From the NCBI GenBank assembly GCA_910584685.1, contig CAJUAO010000009.1:62001-126000 (forward strand): 64,000 nucleotides of DNA. Reading direction: 5' to 3'. Positions 35,397 to 45,381 of the stretch are shown here, piece after piece; the first letter of the stretch is position 1; every line of letters begins with the position of its first letter. The notes beneath the pieces were generated by a model, which saw nothing but the letters and a program-made list of their open reading frames with translations, searched no databases and was not told the origin of the DNA. Source of the stretch: an uncultured Lachnospiraceae bacterium (GTDB taxonomy: Bacteria > Bacillota > Clostridia > Lachnospirales > Lachnospiraceae). A program made the position numbers and the translations under genes.

Positions 35397-36311
35397 TTAC
35401 ACCTTTGAAGCCTCAAGACCTGCCACAGCGCCGTCTCCTGCTGCCGTTACAAGCTGTCTTACGCCCTTTGTCCTGCAGTCGCCTGCTGCAAATATACCGT
35501 CTGTTCCGGTCCTGCAATCCTCACCTGCCACAATATATCCCTTATCGTCCAGCTTAACAGCCTCCCTAAAGCTTTCGTTGTCGGGAACCTGTCCCACTGC
35601 CACAAATAATCCGTCTACACTAAGCTTTGTAAGCGTGTTATCATTTACATTTCTTACGTTTACGCCATTAAGCGTATTCTCTCCCAAAAGCTCCTCCACT
35701 GTGCTGTTTAAAACAAGCTCAACATTTTCCTTTGTCTTAAGCTTATCCACATCAGACTTATCCCCTCTGAACTCCTCTCTTCTATGAATAACATACACCT
35801 TACTGCAATAATTACTCAAAAACAAAGCATCCTCAAGGGCTGTATTTCCTCCCCCTACTACGGCTGCAGCCCTTCCCTTAAAGAAAGCTCCGTCACAGGT
35901 GGCGCAATACGACACGCCCTTGCCTGTTAGCTCCTTCTCCCTTTCAAGCCCCAGCATACGGTTTTTTGCTCCTGTGGCTATAACCACCGCCCTTGTCTCA
36001 TATGTCTCCTTCTCGGTAACAACAGCTCTTAAGCCATTTTTTTCACTGCATGTTTTTATGCCGGTAACCTTTTCATTTCTATACTCCATACCTAAAGCCT
36101 TAGCCTGCTCATAAAGATTATTTGCAAATTCAAAGCCCGATATATTCTTATATCCCGGATAGTTTTCAACAGAAGGCGTATTAACAATCTGTCCGCCGTA
36201 CATCTTTTCCTCAAGAACAAGCACACTCTTTCCTGCCCTGAGTCCGTATATGGCGCATGTAAGTCCTGCTGTTCCGGCTCCAATTACAATAATATCATTT
36301 ATATCCTTCAT
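35397..36311 (-). CDS. trxB: Thioredoxin-disulfide reductase
   Basis: 304 residues from the ATG at 36311; the ATG at 36329 is part of the GGAGG ribosome binding site. FAD site GAGTAGLTCAIYG at the N-terminus, redox CATC in SYCATCDGAFF, NADPH site GGGNTALEDAL, and the C-terminal GIFAAGDC. It passes electrons from NADPH to thioredoxin. The thioredoxin gene is not in the window. Confidence 0.95.
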   Translation of the reverse strand: MKDINDIIVIGAGTAGLTCAIYGLRAGKSVLVLEEKMYGGQIVNTPSVENYPGYKNISGFEFANNLYEQAKALGMEYRNEKVTGIKTCSEKNGLRAVVTEKETYETRAVVIATGAKNRMLGLEREKELTGKGVSYCATCDGAFFKGRAAAVVGGGNTALEDALFLSNYCSKVYVIHRREEFRGDKSDVDKLKTKENVELVLNSTVEELLGENTLNGVNVRNVNDNTLTKLSVDGLFVAVGQVPDNESFREAVKLDDKGYIVAGEDCRTGTDGIFAAGDCRTKGVRQLVTAAGDGAVAGLEASKV

Positions 36312-36332
36312 ACAAAACCATTCCTCCATAAT

Positions 36333-36830
36333 TTATATAGATTGGTCTGCCCTCACACCAAAATACCACACTGGTATTGCGACAAATATCAGACTGTGTC
36401 CCGACAACAGCCTGTAGCTTGTCAGGGCGTAGCTTACATATTTTTCATAGGAAATTTCAGTCATAGTATCTCCCTTTACGGAATAATATATTCCCTCTAT
36501 AGTCTGTAAATCGCCTGCTTCAGACAGCATGGCAAATCCGTATATAAAATTAAAGATAACATATGCAGCCACCACGCACATAATGGCAAACAAAGGCGTC
36601 TTAATGGATTCCCTTGAAAATATCCTTTTGCTTATGGCAGGCTTAAGCCTTAAAGCTGTGTAATAATCAAAAAAACATATTACAAATAACCCGATAACGG
36701 GCATCCATAAAACCCACGCCAGCACATACAGCATATTTGTAAAGTAGCCGCTTATATGTACAAGTACCGCCGCAATCAAAAGCGCTGCCGACATCCTGTA
36801 CCACAGCTTATAATTCTTTTCTTTGTACAT
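36333..36830 (-). CDS. Hypothetical four-helix membrane protein
   Basis: 165 residues. Hydrophobic helices at about 11-28, 31-52, 77-102 and 143-160. Two basic stretches face the cytosol. No family was recognised. It is 21 bp upstream of trxB in the same direction and may share its transcript. Its ribosome binding site (AAGGAGGC) lies inside the family P repeat. Confidence 0.7.
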   Translation of the reverse strand: MYKEKNYKLWYRMSAALLIAAVLVHISGYFTNMLYVLAWVLWMPVIGLFVICFFDYYTALRLKPAISKRIFSRESIKTPLFAIMCVVAAYVIFNFIYGFAMLSEAGDLQTIEGIYYSVKGDTMTEISYEKYVSYALTSYRLLSGHSLIFVAIPVWYFGVRADQSI

Positions 36831-36876
36831 ACTAATCCCTCACGCCTCCTTAGGCAGTTCAAACAGTGACGAAAAC
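36826..36876. repeat. Intergenic repeat, family P, copy 2
   Basis: Similar along about 50 bp to 32431-32480. On the minus strand it supplies the Shine-Dalgarno and start region of the 165-residue membrane protein, and can fold AGGCAGT/ACTGCCT just before it. Confidence 0.5.
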
Positions 36877-36901
36877 ACTGCCTCATAATTTTTTTACTCT
36901 T

Positions 36902-37258
36902 TTATTCCGGAACAAACTCTTCTGTTGTTATAACCATGGTATTGTTTTCCAAATCAAGCTGTACCGTTTCATACTGACTTGACACATATACCACATGCCA
37001 AAGTTTGTTATCATCGTAAACCGCCCTTATTGTAAGAGGAATAATAGTCTTCACGTCAGGATTCATACAGCTTGTCGCAATAAAAGGCTCAATAATTCTT
37101 TTATTGCCTCCCTCTCCCGTGATTTTTACCCTTGTTTTACATGTTTTTATTATAACCTCTCTTCCCAGGGTAACCCCCGGCTCCTCACTGCATATATATC
37201 CTTCAACATTTTTATCTATATCTATTGTGCCTATAGATGTATAAACTAAATTCTGCAT
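36902..37258 (-). CDS. Hypothetical small beta-rich protein
   Basis: 118 residues, no signal peptide or membrane helix. The hydrophobicity pattern suggests mostly beta strands. A Cys pair is spread through the protein without a metal motif. GGAGA precedes the ATG. It follows ilvA by 17 bp and is probably in the same transcript. Not recognised. Confidence 0.65.
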   Translation of the reverse strand: MQNLVYTSIGTIDIDKNVEGYICSEEPGVTLGREVIIKTCKTRVKITGEGGNKRIIEPFIATSCMNPDVKTIIPLTIRAVYDDNKLWHVVYVSSQYETVQLDLENNTMVITTEEFVPE

Positions 37259-37275
37259 TTTATCTCTCCATTTTT

Positions 37276-38496
37276 TTAAAGATTTGTCCTGACAATTTTT
37301 GGCTTATAGCCTTTTTCCTCAAGTTTATTAACTATTGCTTCCTTATGCTCCGCTCCGAAGGTCTCCATGGTAATACGAAGCTCAACTGCAGCGTTTCTGT
37401 TGATGCTTACAAACTGATTGTGCTCAAGCTTAATTACATTACCCTTTTCCTTTGCAATTACATTTGCCACATTAACAAGCTCTCCCGGCTTATCAGGAAG
37501 AAGCACTGATACGGTAAATACCCGGCCCCTTTGTATAAGTCCAAACTGCAGCATGGAGGACATGGTGATAATGTCCATATTTCCACCGCTAAGTATAGAT
37601 ACTACCTTCTTATCCCTGCAATTAAGATGCTTAAGGGCAGCTACCGATAAAAGTCCTGAATTTTCACAGACAATTTTATGGTTTTCAACCATATCAAGAA
37701 ATGCTCCTATAAGCTCGTCATCCTCTATGGTTATAATATCGTCAATATTTTTTTGTATATACGGGAATATTATTTCTCCCGGCGTCTTTACCGCTGTTCC
37801 GTCTGCAATAGTTGCGGCGCTTGGAAGAGTTACCACCTTCCCGGCTTCAATAGACGCCTTCATGCAGCTTGCGTTTGCAGGCTCAACACCTATAACCTTT
37901 ATATTCGGATTAAGCATTTTTGCCAGTGTGCTTACGCCTGTTGCAAGTCCTCCTCCTCCGATTGGCACAAGTATATAATCAACGGTAGGTATTTCCTTTA
38001 TAATCTCCATGGCGACAGAGCCCTGTCCCGTTGCCACCTCAAGGTCGTCAAAGGGATGAACAAAGGTATAGCCATGCTCCTTAGAAAGCCTTAAGGCCTC
38101 TCCGTATGCCTCATCATACACGTTTCCGTAAAGAACAACGTCTGCGCCATAGCTTTTTGTCCTGTTTACCTTCATAAGAGGCGTGCCGACAGGCATAACT
38201 ATGGTTGCTTTTACTCCGTATATGTTTGCCGCATTTGCCACGCCCTGGGCATGATTTCCTGCAGACGCCGTAATAAGCCCCTTTTCTCTCTCATCATCTG
38301 TCATCTGACTGATTTTATAAAATGCGCCTCTTACCTTATATGCTCCTGTCCTCTGCATGTTTTCAGGCTTTAAATAAACCCTGTTTCCGCACTGGCTGCT
38401 GAAAAACTCACTGTATATAAGGTTTGTAGGTATAGTTACCTTTTTTACTATCTCTGCTGCTTCTTCAAATTTCTCTAAGGTTAATTTGTCTAACAT
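37276..38496 (-). CDS. ilvA: Threonine ammonia-lyase
   Basis: 406 residues, the short form with one C-terminal ACT domain (about 330-405). The PLP lysine is in QRTGAYKVRGAFYK, the phosphate-binding loop in PIGGGGLATGVS, and SAGNHAQGVA is present. It deaminates threonine to 2-oxobutanoate for isoleucine or for threonine breakdown. No other ilv gene or T-box leader was seen; upstream is ftsY. Confidence 0.93.
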   Translation of the reverse strand: MLDKLTLEKFEEAAEIVKKVTIPTNLIYSEFFSSQCGNRVYLKPENMQRTGAYKVRGAFYKISQMTDDEREKGLITASAGNHAQGVANAANIYGVKATIVMPVGTPLMKVNRTKSYGADVVLYGNVYDEAYGEALRLSKEHGYTFVHPFDDLEVATGQGSVAMEIIKEIPTVDYILVPIGGGGLATGVSTLAKMLNPNIKVIGVEPANASCMKASIEAGKVVTLPSAATIADGTAVKTPGEIIFPYIQKNIDDIITIEDDELIGAFLDMVENHKIVCENSGLLSVAALKHLNCRDKKVVSILSGGNMDIITMSSMLQFGLIQRGRVFTVSVLLPDKPGELVNVANVIAKEKGNVIKLEHNQFVSINRNAAVELRITMETFGAEHKEAIVNKLEEKGYKPKIVRTNL

Positions 38497-38556
38497 TTTT
38501 CCTCACTTGCGATTGAAAATTTTTATTTTTCAATCTTTTCCTTTCCTTTAATAATT

Positions 38557-39492
38557 CTATTCTTTATTATCATCAAAAAGCGCATTTACAAACTCGTCTG
38601 CATTAAACCTCTGCATGTCGTCTATCTGCTCGCCTATGCAAATGTACTTTACAGGCACCTTAAGCTCTGACTGGATTGCCACCGCTATTCCTCCCTTAGC
38701 TGTTCCGTCAAGCTTAGTAAGTATTATGCCTGTCACATCCGTAACCTCCATAAACTGCCTTGCCTGCTCTAATGCATTCTGACCTGTGGTACCGTCAAGG
38801 ACAATAAAGTTTTCCCTATATGCATCACTATATTCCTTTTCTATTATTCTGTCAATTTTTTTAAGCTCCTCCATAAGATTTTTTTTATTGTGAAGCCTTC
38901 CTGCCGTATCACATAACAGAACGTCTGCATTTCTAGCCTTTGCGGCGGAAATTGCATCAAATACAACAGCTCCCGGGTCAGAGCCCTGATTCTGCGCTAT
39001 AATGTCAACGCCGGCCCTGCGTGACCACTCTGTAAGCTGCTCTATGGCTGCAGCCCTGAAAGTATCGGCTGCCGCAAGAATAACCTTTTTCCCCTTAGCC
39101 TTAAGCTGACCTGCCAGCTTTCCTACCGAGGTGGTCTTTCCCACGCCGTTTACGCCTATAAACAGGACTATTGACTTCCTATCCTCAAAATCGTATGCCG
39201 TGTCGTCAACATGCATTATTTCCTTTATGCTTTCTATAAGAAGGGACTTACACTCTGCCGGCTCCTTAATCTTGTTTTCCCTAACCTTCTCCCTGAGGCT
39301 TTCAAGAATTTTTTCCGTTGTGTTAACCCCTAAGTCAGCCATAATAAGAATTTCCTCAAGCTCCTCATAGAAATCATCATCAATGCTTGAAAATCCGTTT
39401 AGTATACTGTCAATTCCGGACTTTATACTGTTTCTGGTTTTTGTAAGTCCCGCCTTAAGCTTAGCGAAAAATCCTTTTTTTTCTTCATTCAT
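38557..39492 (-). CDS. ftsY: Signal recognition particle receptor FtsY
   Basis: 311 residues. The N-domain is followed by an SRP GTPase with GVNGVGKTTSVGKLA, DTAGRLHNK and TKLDGTAKGG. It docks SRP-ribosome complexes at the membrane. The long acidic N-terminal A-domain of proteobacteria is absent, as usual in Firmicutes. It follows smc by 27 bp. Confidence 0.97.
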   Translation of the reverse strand: MNEEKKGFFAKLKAGLTKTRNSIKSGIDSILNGFSSIDDDFYEELEEILIMADLGVNTTEKILESLREKVRENKIKEPAECKSLLIESIKEIMHVDDTAYDFEDRKSIVLFIGVNGVGKTTSVGKLAGQLKAKGKKVILAAADTFRAAAIEQLTEWSRRAGVDIIAQNQGSDPGAVVFDAISAAKARNADVLLCDTAGRLHNKKNLMEELKKIDRIIEKEYSDAYRENFIVLDGTTGQNALEQARQFMEVTDVTGIILTKLDGTAKGGIAVAIQSELKVPVKYICIGEQIDDMQRFNADEFVNALFDDNKE

Positions 39493-39519
39493 AACATTAA
39501 TTCCTTTCCTTTTACTAAA

Positions 39520-42500
39520 TTACTGAGCCTCCTCCATATCGTTAAGCCTGTCTTGAATAAGATTTACCGAGACAAGTATAGATACGCCTTTCTCCTGCAT
39601 GGTTATTCCATACAGCCTGTCTGCCGCCGCCATAGTTCCTCGTCTGTGAGTAATTACTATAAACTGGGTATGGTCGGTAAGCTTATGTAAATAATCTGCG
39701 TATCTGCCAACGTTTGAATCGTCAAGGGCCGCCTCTATCTCGTCTAACAGACAGAAGGGCGACGGCTTTAAATTTTGTATTGCAAACAACAGCGCTATGG
39801 CAGTAAGCGCCTTCTCTCCCCCTGAAAGCTGCATCATATTTTGAAGCTTCTTTCCCGGAGGCTGGGATATAATCGCAATGGATGCCTCCAATATATCCTC
39901 GTCATCTGCAAGCTCTATAGTTCCCTTGCCTCCTCCAAACAGTATTTTAAACACCTTATCAAACTCTGTCTTTATCTCTGAAAGCTTCTCCGTAAACTGC
40001 TTTCTCATTCCTGCGTCAAGCTCCGCTATAATCTTTTCAAGAGTTTCCTCCGCCGTGACAAGGTCGTCATGCTGTCCCTTTAAAAAGCTGTATCTCTCTG
40101 ATACCTCCTTATATTCCTCTATTGAATTAACATTTACATCACCAAGGCTTTTTATTTCATTCCTTAGGGTAGAAATATTTCTTTTCATATCGACAGGATT
40201 GTCTAAGTCTTCATCCTTCAATTCCAACGCTTCGCTATATGTTATCTCATATTCATCCCACATATAGTTTACATGCTTTTCATTTGCCTCCTCAAGCTTC
40301 TCCCTCTGTGAATTTATACGGAATATATCCTTGTCAAGCCTGCTTATGTCCTCTGAAAGCTGCTCCCTTTTTGTGAAGAAATCCTTATGCTCCTTTGTCT
40401 GCTCCTCCTTTTCATCTGTCATAGAGCTTATGTCCTTTTCAAGAGCTTCTATTTTTGCTTCCGTGTCTGTTATTTTATCGTTTACACTGTCTATTTTATT
40501 ATACTTTTCTAATGTATCCCTCTGGGCCTCCTCCATGCCAAGCCTTATATTTTCCTGCTCCTCCTTAAGCTTTACTATCTCTCCGTTTACTCTGGCAAGA
40601 TTTTCACTTACAAAGTCTTTCCTTTGGGTAAGTCCTGCGAGCTTAAGCCTTAACTCCTCGTTATTTTTAAGCTCCAGTGCCTTAAGCTCCTCATTACGCT
40701 CAATTTCATCATTCAACTGAATTATCCTGTCCTCAAGCTCCTTATTTTTATCCTCCTGACCTGTAAGCTCCATATTCAGCTTTTCATAATTTGTGTTTAT
40801 GTCGGCTATCTGCGCCGCTATCTCCCCATTCTCCTTTGTGAAGTCATTATAGCTTATATCTATCTCCTTCTTTTTCTCATCTGCCGCATTTAAATTCATC
40901 TTAACCGTATTCTGTAAAATATACTGCTCATTTAGCACAAGCTTAATTTTCTCAGCTTCCTCTCTTACAGTACGGGCCTCGTTTTCTAGGAGCCCTATCC
41001 TGCTTTCATCCTGAAGCATTTCACCTCTTAAGACTTTTATTCTTTCCTCAAGCTCAAAAAGCTCTCTTCTTCGTCCAAGAAGATTACTGCTGTTCTTAAA
41101 GGCTCCTCCTGACAATGAGCCTCCTGCATTTAAAAGCTCTCCCTCCAGTGTAACCATTCTAAGGGAATAATTATACTTTCTTGCTATAACAAGGGCATTA
41201 TCAATATTGTCAACGACTACTACCCTGCCTAAGAGATATTTTGCAATATTTTCACAGGACTTATCTATTGTAACAAGGTCGCAGGCAAGGCCTATTACGC
41301 CCTTTTCAAAAAGTGCCCTTTCATTTGTGAAGCCTGTCTTGTTTGCAATACTGCTAAGGGGCAGAAAGGTTGCTCTTCCGTATTTATTCTTCTTCAGATA
41401 TTCTATGACATCCTTTGCGGTATTTTCATTATTTGTAACTACATTTTGAATGTTTCCGCCAAGAGCAGTTTCTATTGCAACCTCATACTTCTTTTCTGTC
41501 TTAATAATGTCTGCCACGACGCCGACTATTCCCTTGTTTTTCTCCTTTAGCTCCATTATTTTTTTTATGCTGTTTCCATAGCCCTCATATCGCTCAGTAA
41601 GGTTCCTAAGGGCTTCCAGCCTTGAATTAGTCTCGTGATACTGCCTTTGATTTTCCTCCCTGCTTTTTCCTGCTTTCTTTATGCTTTCGGTTATATCCTT
41701 AAGCTTTTCATTTTTTTCCTTTATCTCATCCATTGAGGATATAATTTCATTATTTACCTTCTTTAATTCTTCATTAAGCTGTGTAATAATACTGTCCTGC
41801 ATATCCTTATCGCTTTGAAATTTAACCATTCTCTGATTAAGCTCTGCCTTCCGGATATTTATCTGCTCAAGCATAGTATCATAACGCTGTATTTTAGCCT
41901 TTATGCCTGACTTTTCATTAAGAAGGCTTATAATATTATTTTTTAAATCCTCAACCTCTGTTGTAAGGCTGTTTATTTTCTCTGTTACTTCAGACACCTT
42001 GCTGTCTGCCTCATTTTGTATGTCTGATGCATTGCCAAGCTCAAACTTTATCTCCTGCCTCTGGGCATCAAGCTTATCCCTCTCAATATTATATTCTTCA
42101 ATACCAAGCTTTATTGCATTTATTCTGTTTTTATAATGCTCATCATTGATTTTAGAGGAATTTATCTGTTCGTTTAAAACCTTTATCTCACCCTCTAGCT
42201 GTCCCTTGTAAAGGCTTGCGCTATTAAGCTCCTCCCTTTTTTCTTCAAGCCTGACGTTTAAATTCTCTATAAAAATATCAAGCTCCTCATAGCTTTTCTT
42301 TGCTTCCTCTAAAAGCCCCTGCTTTTCCTCCATATCCTTAGATGCAATATTATGCTTTTCTGAAAGCTCCAAAAGCTCTCCCTTAATTCTTGTTATTTCC
42401 ACAAGGAACATATTTATATCATATTTTTTTAATTCTTCCTTGTATTTAAGGTATTTTCTAGCTTTTTCCGACTGCCGCAAAAGAGGTCCCACCTGCTTTT

Positions 42501-43095
42501 CAAGCTCTCCGAGAATATCTGTAACCCTTATAAGATTCTGCTTTTCATTTTCAAGCTTTTTAACAGCCTCTGCCTTCCTTCTCTTAAATTTTACTATACC
42601 GGCAGCCTCGTCAAAAAGCTCTCTCCTCTCCTCAGGCTTTCCGCTTAAAATTTTATCTATCTGTCCCTGTCCTATGATAGAATAGCCCTCTTTACCTATT
42701 CCCGTATCATAGAAAAGCTCGTTTACATCCTTTAGACGGCATACTGAGCCATTTATCATATATTCGCTTTCACCTGACCTGAAAAGTCTCCTTGACACCG
42801 TTACCTCGTCATAGTCTACAGAAAGGGCGTGGTCTTTATTGTCAAGTGTAATTGCAACATATGCAAAGCCGAGAGGCTTACGGTTTTCAGTTCCTGCAAA
42901 TATGACGTCCTCCATCTTTCCGCCGCGAAGCTGCTTTATACGCTGCTCGCCAAGCACCCACCGCACTGCGTCCGCCACATTGCTTTTTCCGCTTCCGTTT
43001 GGTCCTACAATGGCTGTTATTCCCTTATGAAATTCAAATTTTATTCTGTTGGCAAAGGATTTAAAGCCCTGCACCTCTATGCTTTTTAAATACAT
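39520..43095 (-). CDS. smc: Chromosome partition protein SMC
   Basis: 1191 residues. Walker A GPNGSGKSNVADA at the N-terminus, long coiled coils (about 165-500 and 680-1010), hinge near 510-650 (GYGNSIKKIMELK, GRATFLPL), then signature LSGGEKALTAIALLF and Walker B PFCLLDEIEAALDD. Condenses and arranges the chromosome. Its start is 2 bp after the rnc stop. Confidence 0.98.
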   Translation of the reverse strand: MYLKSIEVQGFKSFANRIKFEFHKGITAIVGPNGSGKSNVADAVRWVLGEQRIKQLRGGKMEDVIFAGTENRKPLGFAYVAITLDNKDHALSVDYDEVTVSRRLFRSGESEYMINGSVCRLKDVNELFYDTGIGKEGYSIIGQGQIDKILSGKPEERRELFDEAAGIVKFKRRKAEAVKKLENEKQNLIRVTDILGELEKQVGPLLRQSEKARKYLKYKEELKKYDINMFLVEITRIKGELLELSEKHNIASKDMEEKQGLLEEAKKSYEELDIFIENLNVRLEEKREELNSASLYKGQLEGEIKVLNEQINSSKINDEHYKNRINAIKLGIEEYNIERDKLDAQRQEIKFELGNASDIQNEADSKVSEVTEKINSLTTEVEDLKNNIISLLNEKSGIKAKIQRYDTMLEQINIRKAELNQRMVKFQSDKDMQDSIITQLNEELKKVNNEIISSMDEIKEKNEKLKDITESIKKAGKSREENQRQYHETNSRLEALRNLTERYEGYGNSIKKIMELKEKNKGIVGVVADIIKTEKKYEVAIETALGGNIQNVVTNNENTAKDVIEYLKKNKYGRATFLPLSSIANKTGFTNERALFEKGVIGLACDLVTIDKSCENIAKYLLGRVVVVDNIDNALVIARKYNYSLRMVTLEGELLNAGGSLSGGAFKNSSNLLGRRRELFELEERIKVLRGEMLQDESRIGLLENEARTVREEAEKIKLVLNEQYILQNTVKMNLNAADEKKKEIDISYNDFTKENGEIAAQIADINTNYEKLNMELTGQEDKNKELEDRIIQLNDEIERNEELKALELKNNEELRLKLAGLTQRKDFVSENLARVNGEIVKLKEEQENIRLGMEEAQRDTLEKYNKIDSVNDKITDTEAKIEALEKDISSMTDEKEEQTKEHKDFFTKREQLSEDISRLDKDIFRINSQREKLEEANEKHVNYMWDEYEITYSEALELKDEDLDNPVDMKRNISTLRNEIKSLGDVNVNSIEEYKEVSERYSFLKGQHDDLVTAEETLEKIIAELDAGMRKQFTEKLSEIKTEFDKVFKILFGGGKGTIELADDEDILEASIAIISQPPGKKLQNMMQLSGGEKALTAIALLFAIQNLKPSPFCLLDEIEAALDDSNVGRYADYLHKLTDHTQFIVITHRRGTMAAADRLYGITMQEKGVSILVSVNLIQDRLNDMEEAQ

Positions 43096-43097
43096 TT

Positions 43098-43793
43098 TTA
43101 TCTTTCACCCTGTTCTCTTAATTTTAGTATTGCTTCATATGCTGCCTGCTGCTCGGCCCGCTTTTTTGTCCTGCCTTTTCCGCTGCCTATAATTTTTCCG
43201 TCAAATATGGCGTTTACCTTAAATTCCTTATCATGGTCAGGGCCCTCTTCGCCTGTAAGAACATATTCAACACGCTCCTTAAAGGCCTTCTGCAGCATTT
43301 CCTGAAGGATGGTCTTGCTATCATAAAAGAGATGTTTGTTTTCTATATCCCTCATAACAAATTTCCTTACGAACTCTTTTGCATTAGCAAACCCACCGTC
43401 CAGATAAACAGCGCCTATCAGCGCCTCAAAGGCGTCGGATATAATGGAATCTCTTTTCCTTCCTCCTGTTATTTCCTCTCCCCTGCCAAGCTTTAAGTAT
43501 TTTTCAAGCTCTATATCCCTGGCGCATTCAGCCAGTGTGGGCTCGCATACAATACTTGCCCTAAGTCTTGTCAGCTCTCCCTCCGTTTTGTTTCTATACT
43601 CTTCAAATAAAAATTCACTTGAGAAAAGCTCCAGCACCGCGTCTCCCAAAAACTCCAGCCTCTCATTGTGCTTAAACTTTCCAAGCTTAAAATCATTTGC
43701 ATAGGAGCTGTGGGTAAGCGCCAACTCCAAAATATCCCTGTCAATAAAGCTGTATCCTATTTTTCCTTCCAGTTCCTCTAAATTTTTCTTCAT
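43098..43793 (-). CDS. rnc: Ribonuclease III
   Basis: 231 residues from the ATG at 43793, which starts MKKNLEELEGKIGY like its relatives; the frame is open to 43862 but that upstream ATG has no ribosome binding site. The RNase III domain has HNERLEFLGDAVLEL with the metal-binding acids; the C-terminal dsRNA-binding domain ends in GKGRTKKRAEQQAA. It cuts double-stranded RNA, including rRNA precursors; the giant hairpins at 3020-5320 would be substrates if transcribed. Confidence 0.95.
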   Translation of the reverse strand: MKKNLEELEGKIGYSFIDRDILELALTHSSYANDFKLGKFKHNERLEFLGDAVLELFSSEFLFEEYRNKTEGELTRLRASIVCEPTLAECARDIELEKYLKLGRGEEITGGRKRDSIISDAFEALIGAVYLDGGFANAKEFVRKFVMRDIENKHLFYDSKTILQEMLQKAFKERVEYVLTGEEGPDHDKEFKVNAIFDGKIIGSGKGRTKKRAEQQAAYEAILKLREQGER

Positions 43794-43884
43794 AAAATAC
43801 TGTTTCCCTTCATTTAAAACGCTACTGCAATGCTTTTTACCTGCATTAACAGTAGCGCGCATCCGTACATTACCCGTGATTTGT

Positions 43885-44124
43885 TTACATAGCTTCCCTT
43901 ACCTGCTTCATAACGTCTCCAACAGTGATTATTTTTTCCGCCGCCTCAGCAGGTATTTCTATATCAAATTCCTCCTCTATTCCCATTACTATCTGGAATA
44001 CGTCGAGGGAATCTGCCCCCAAATCGTCTGTAAATGTAGTATCCTCTGTAATATCATCAGAATTTATGTTTAATACCTCGGCAATAATTTCTTTTAACTT
44101 ATTCAATTCCATATCTTTTCCCAT
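43885..44124 (-). CDS. acpP: Acyl carrier protein
   Basis: 79 residues (or 75 from the ATG at 44112). DLGADSLD holds the serine that receives phosphopantetheine from AcpS (8147-8506). Acidic, helical, typical of fatty-acid-synthesis ACP. It lies between plsX and rnc in the usual order. Confidence 0.95.
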   Translation of the reverse strand: MGKDMELNKLKEIIAEVLNINSDDITEDTTFTDDLGADSLDVFQIVMGIEEEFDIEIPAEAAEKIITVGDVMKQVREAM

Positions 44125-44187
44125 ACCTTTCCCAGCCTGCGCTTATGCGCAAATATATGAAAATATCATGTATTTTCCCTTAAGGAA

Positions 44188-45195
44188 TTATTCCTCTCCG
44201 CTTATATTTTCTTTTATCTTCTCATTTATTTTCTGTTCCTTAAAGGTTATACACTGTAAAATTGAATTTGATATTTCTTTGTAGGTTGAGTTGCCATGTG
44301 ATTTTACCACAAGTCCCTTGCAGCCAAGCAAAGGCGCTCCTCCATACTCCTCTGCGCTGAATGATTTCATGGTTTCCTTTAACGCAGGCTTTATAAGAAG
44401 CGCTCCTATCTTGCTTCTGAATGAGGACATAAGACCTGCCTTAATTTTTTTTATGAGAGTCATACCCAGCCCCTCGTAAAGCTTAAGTATAACGTTTCCC
44501 ACAAAGGCGTCAGCCACTATAACGTCAGCTCCGCCTGACGGTATATCTCTTGCCTCAATGCTTCCGATAAAATTAATATCCGTAAGCTGCTTAAGCATTG
44601 GCATTGTTTCCTTTACAAGGGCATTGCCCTTTTCCTCCTCGGCGCCTATATTTACTATGGCTACTTTTGGATTTTTAATACCTATAACGTTTTCCATATA
44701 TATTGAGCCCATTCTTGCCCACTGTACAAGATTAGTCGGCTTTGCGTCAACGTTTGCCCCTGCGTCAAGAAGAAGCGTCACTCCGTTAGCAGTGGGAATA
44801 AGAGGAGCCATAGGCGGCCTCTCTACGCCCTTTATCCTTCCTACAATTATCTGTCCCCCTACCAAAATGGCTCCTGAGTTTCCGGCTGACACAAACGCAT
44901 CCGCCTCTCCCTCCTTTACCATATTCATTGCCACTACAAGTGAGGAATCCTTTTTCTTTCTTATGGCCTCCACCGGCGGCTCTCCTGTCTCTATAACCTC
45001 CGACGCATGCACCACTTCTATCTGCTCCCTGTTATATTCATACTGGGACAGTTCCTTTTCCAAAATATCCTGCACGCCTACAAGCTTTACTTTCACATTT
45101 GCATTTTTGCCTGCGGCATCCACTGCGCCCTTTACCATCTGTGAAGGAGCGTTGTCTCCTCCCATTGCGTCAAGGGCCACTATAGTTTTTTCCAT
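44188..45195 (-). CDS. plsX: Phosphate acyltransferase PlsX
   Basis: 335 residues from the ATG at 45195 (starts MEKTIVALDAMGGDNAP; GGAAGG upstream). An in-frame ATG at 45219 is less likely. It makes acyl-phosphate from acyl-ACP for phospholipid synthesis. NSGAILVG and the SGGADVIVADAFVGN block are typical. It lies between rpmF and acpP. Confidence 0.96.
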   Translation of the reverse strand: MEKTIVALDAMGGDNAPSQMVKGAVDAAGKNANVKVKLVGVQDILEKELSQYEYNREQIEVVHASEVIETGEPPVEAIRKKKDSSLVVAMNMVKEGEADAFVSAGNSGAILVGGQIIVGRIKGVERPPMAPLIPTANGVTLLLDAGANVDAKPTNLVQWARMGSIYMENVIGIKNPKVAIVNIGAEEEKGNALVKETMPMLKQLTDINFIGSIEARDIPSGGADVIVADAFVGNVILKLYEGLGMTLIKKIKAGLMSSFRSKIGALLIKPALKETMKSFSAEEYGGAPLLGCKGLVVKSHGNSTYKEISNSILQCITFKEQKINEKIKENISGEE

Positions 45196-45277
45196 TAATA
45201 TACACCTTCCATTTTTCAAAATTATAGCTTTTTACCACTCATAGTAGTTTACAGGAAATCATAAAAAAAAGCAACCC

Positions 45278-45373
45278 AAAAAAAAGTGCCAAGAACTTTA
45301 GTGCTTTGAGCTTTAGGTCTTTGAGCTTTAGTGCTTTTAATAAGAAAGAGCCAGCAACGCTGACTCTTTCCTA
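45278..45373 (-). repeat. Terminator-associated repeat, family T, copy G
   Basis: On the minus strand: TAGGAAAGAGTCAGC with hairpin GAGTCAGCGTTGCTGGCTC, then 15-bp units of the type CACTAAAGCTCAAAG, ending TTGGCACTTTTTTTT. It sits between rpmF and plsX in the direction of transcription and could lower read-through into plsX. Confidence 0.7.
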
Positions 45374-45381
45374 TCCTCTGA

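Noticed and set aside
37418..37978. 186-codon plus-strand frame opposite ilvA
   Set aside because: Antisense shadow of ilvA with no family features.
38497..38556. T-box or other riboswitch before ilvA
   Set aside because: The 60-bp gap only holds a GATTGAAAA/TTTTCAATC hairpin; far too short for a T-box and no specifier features.
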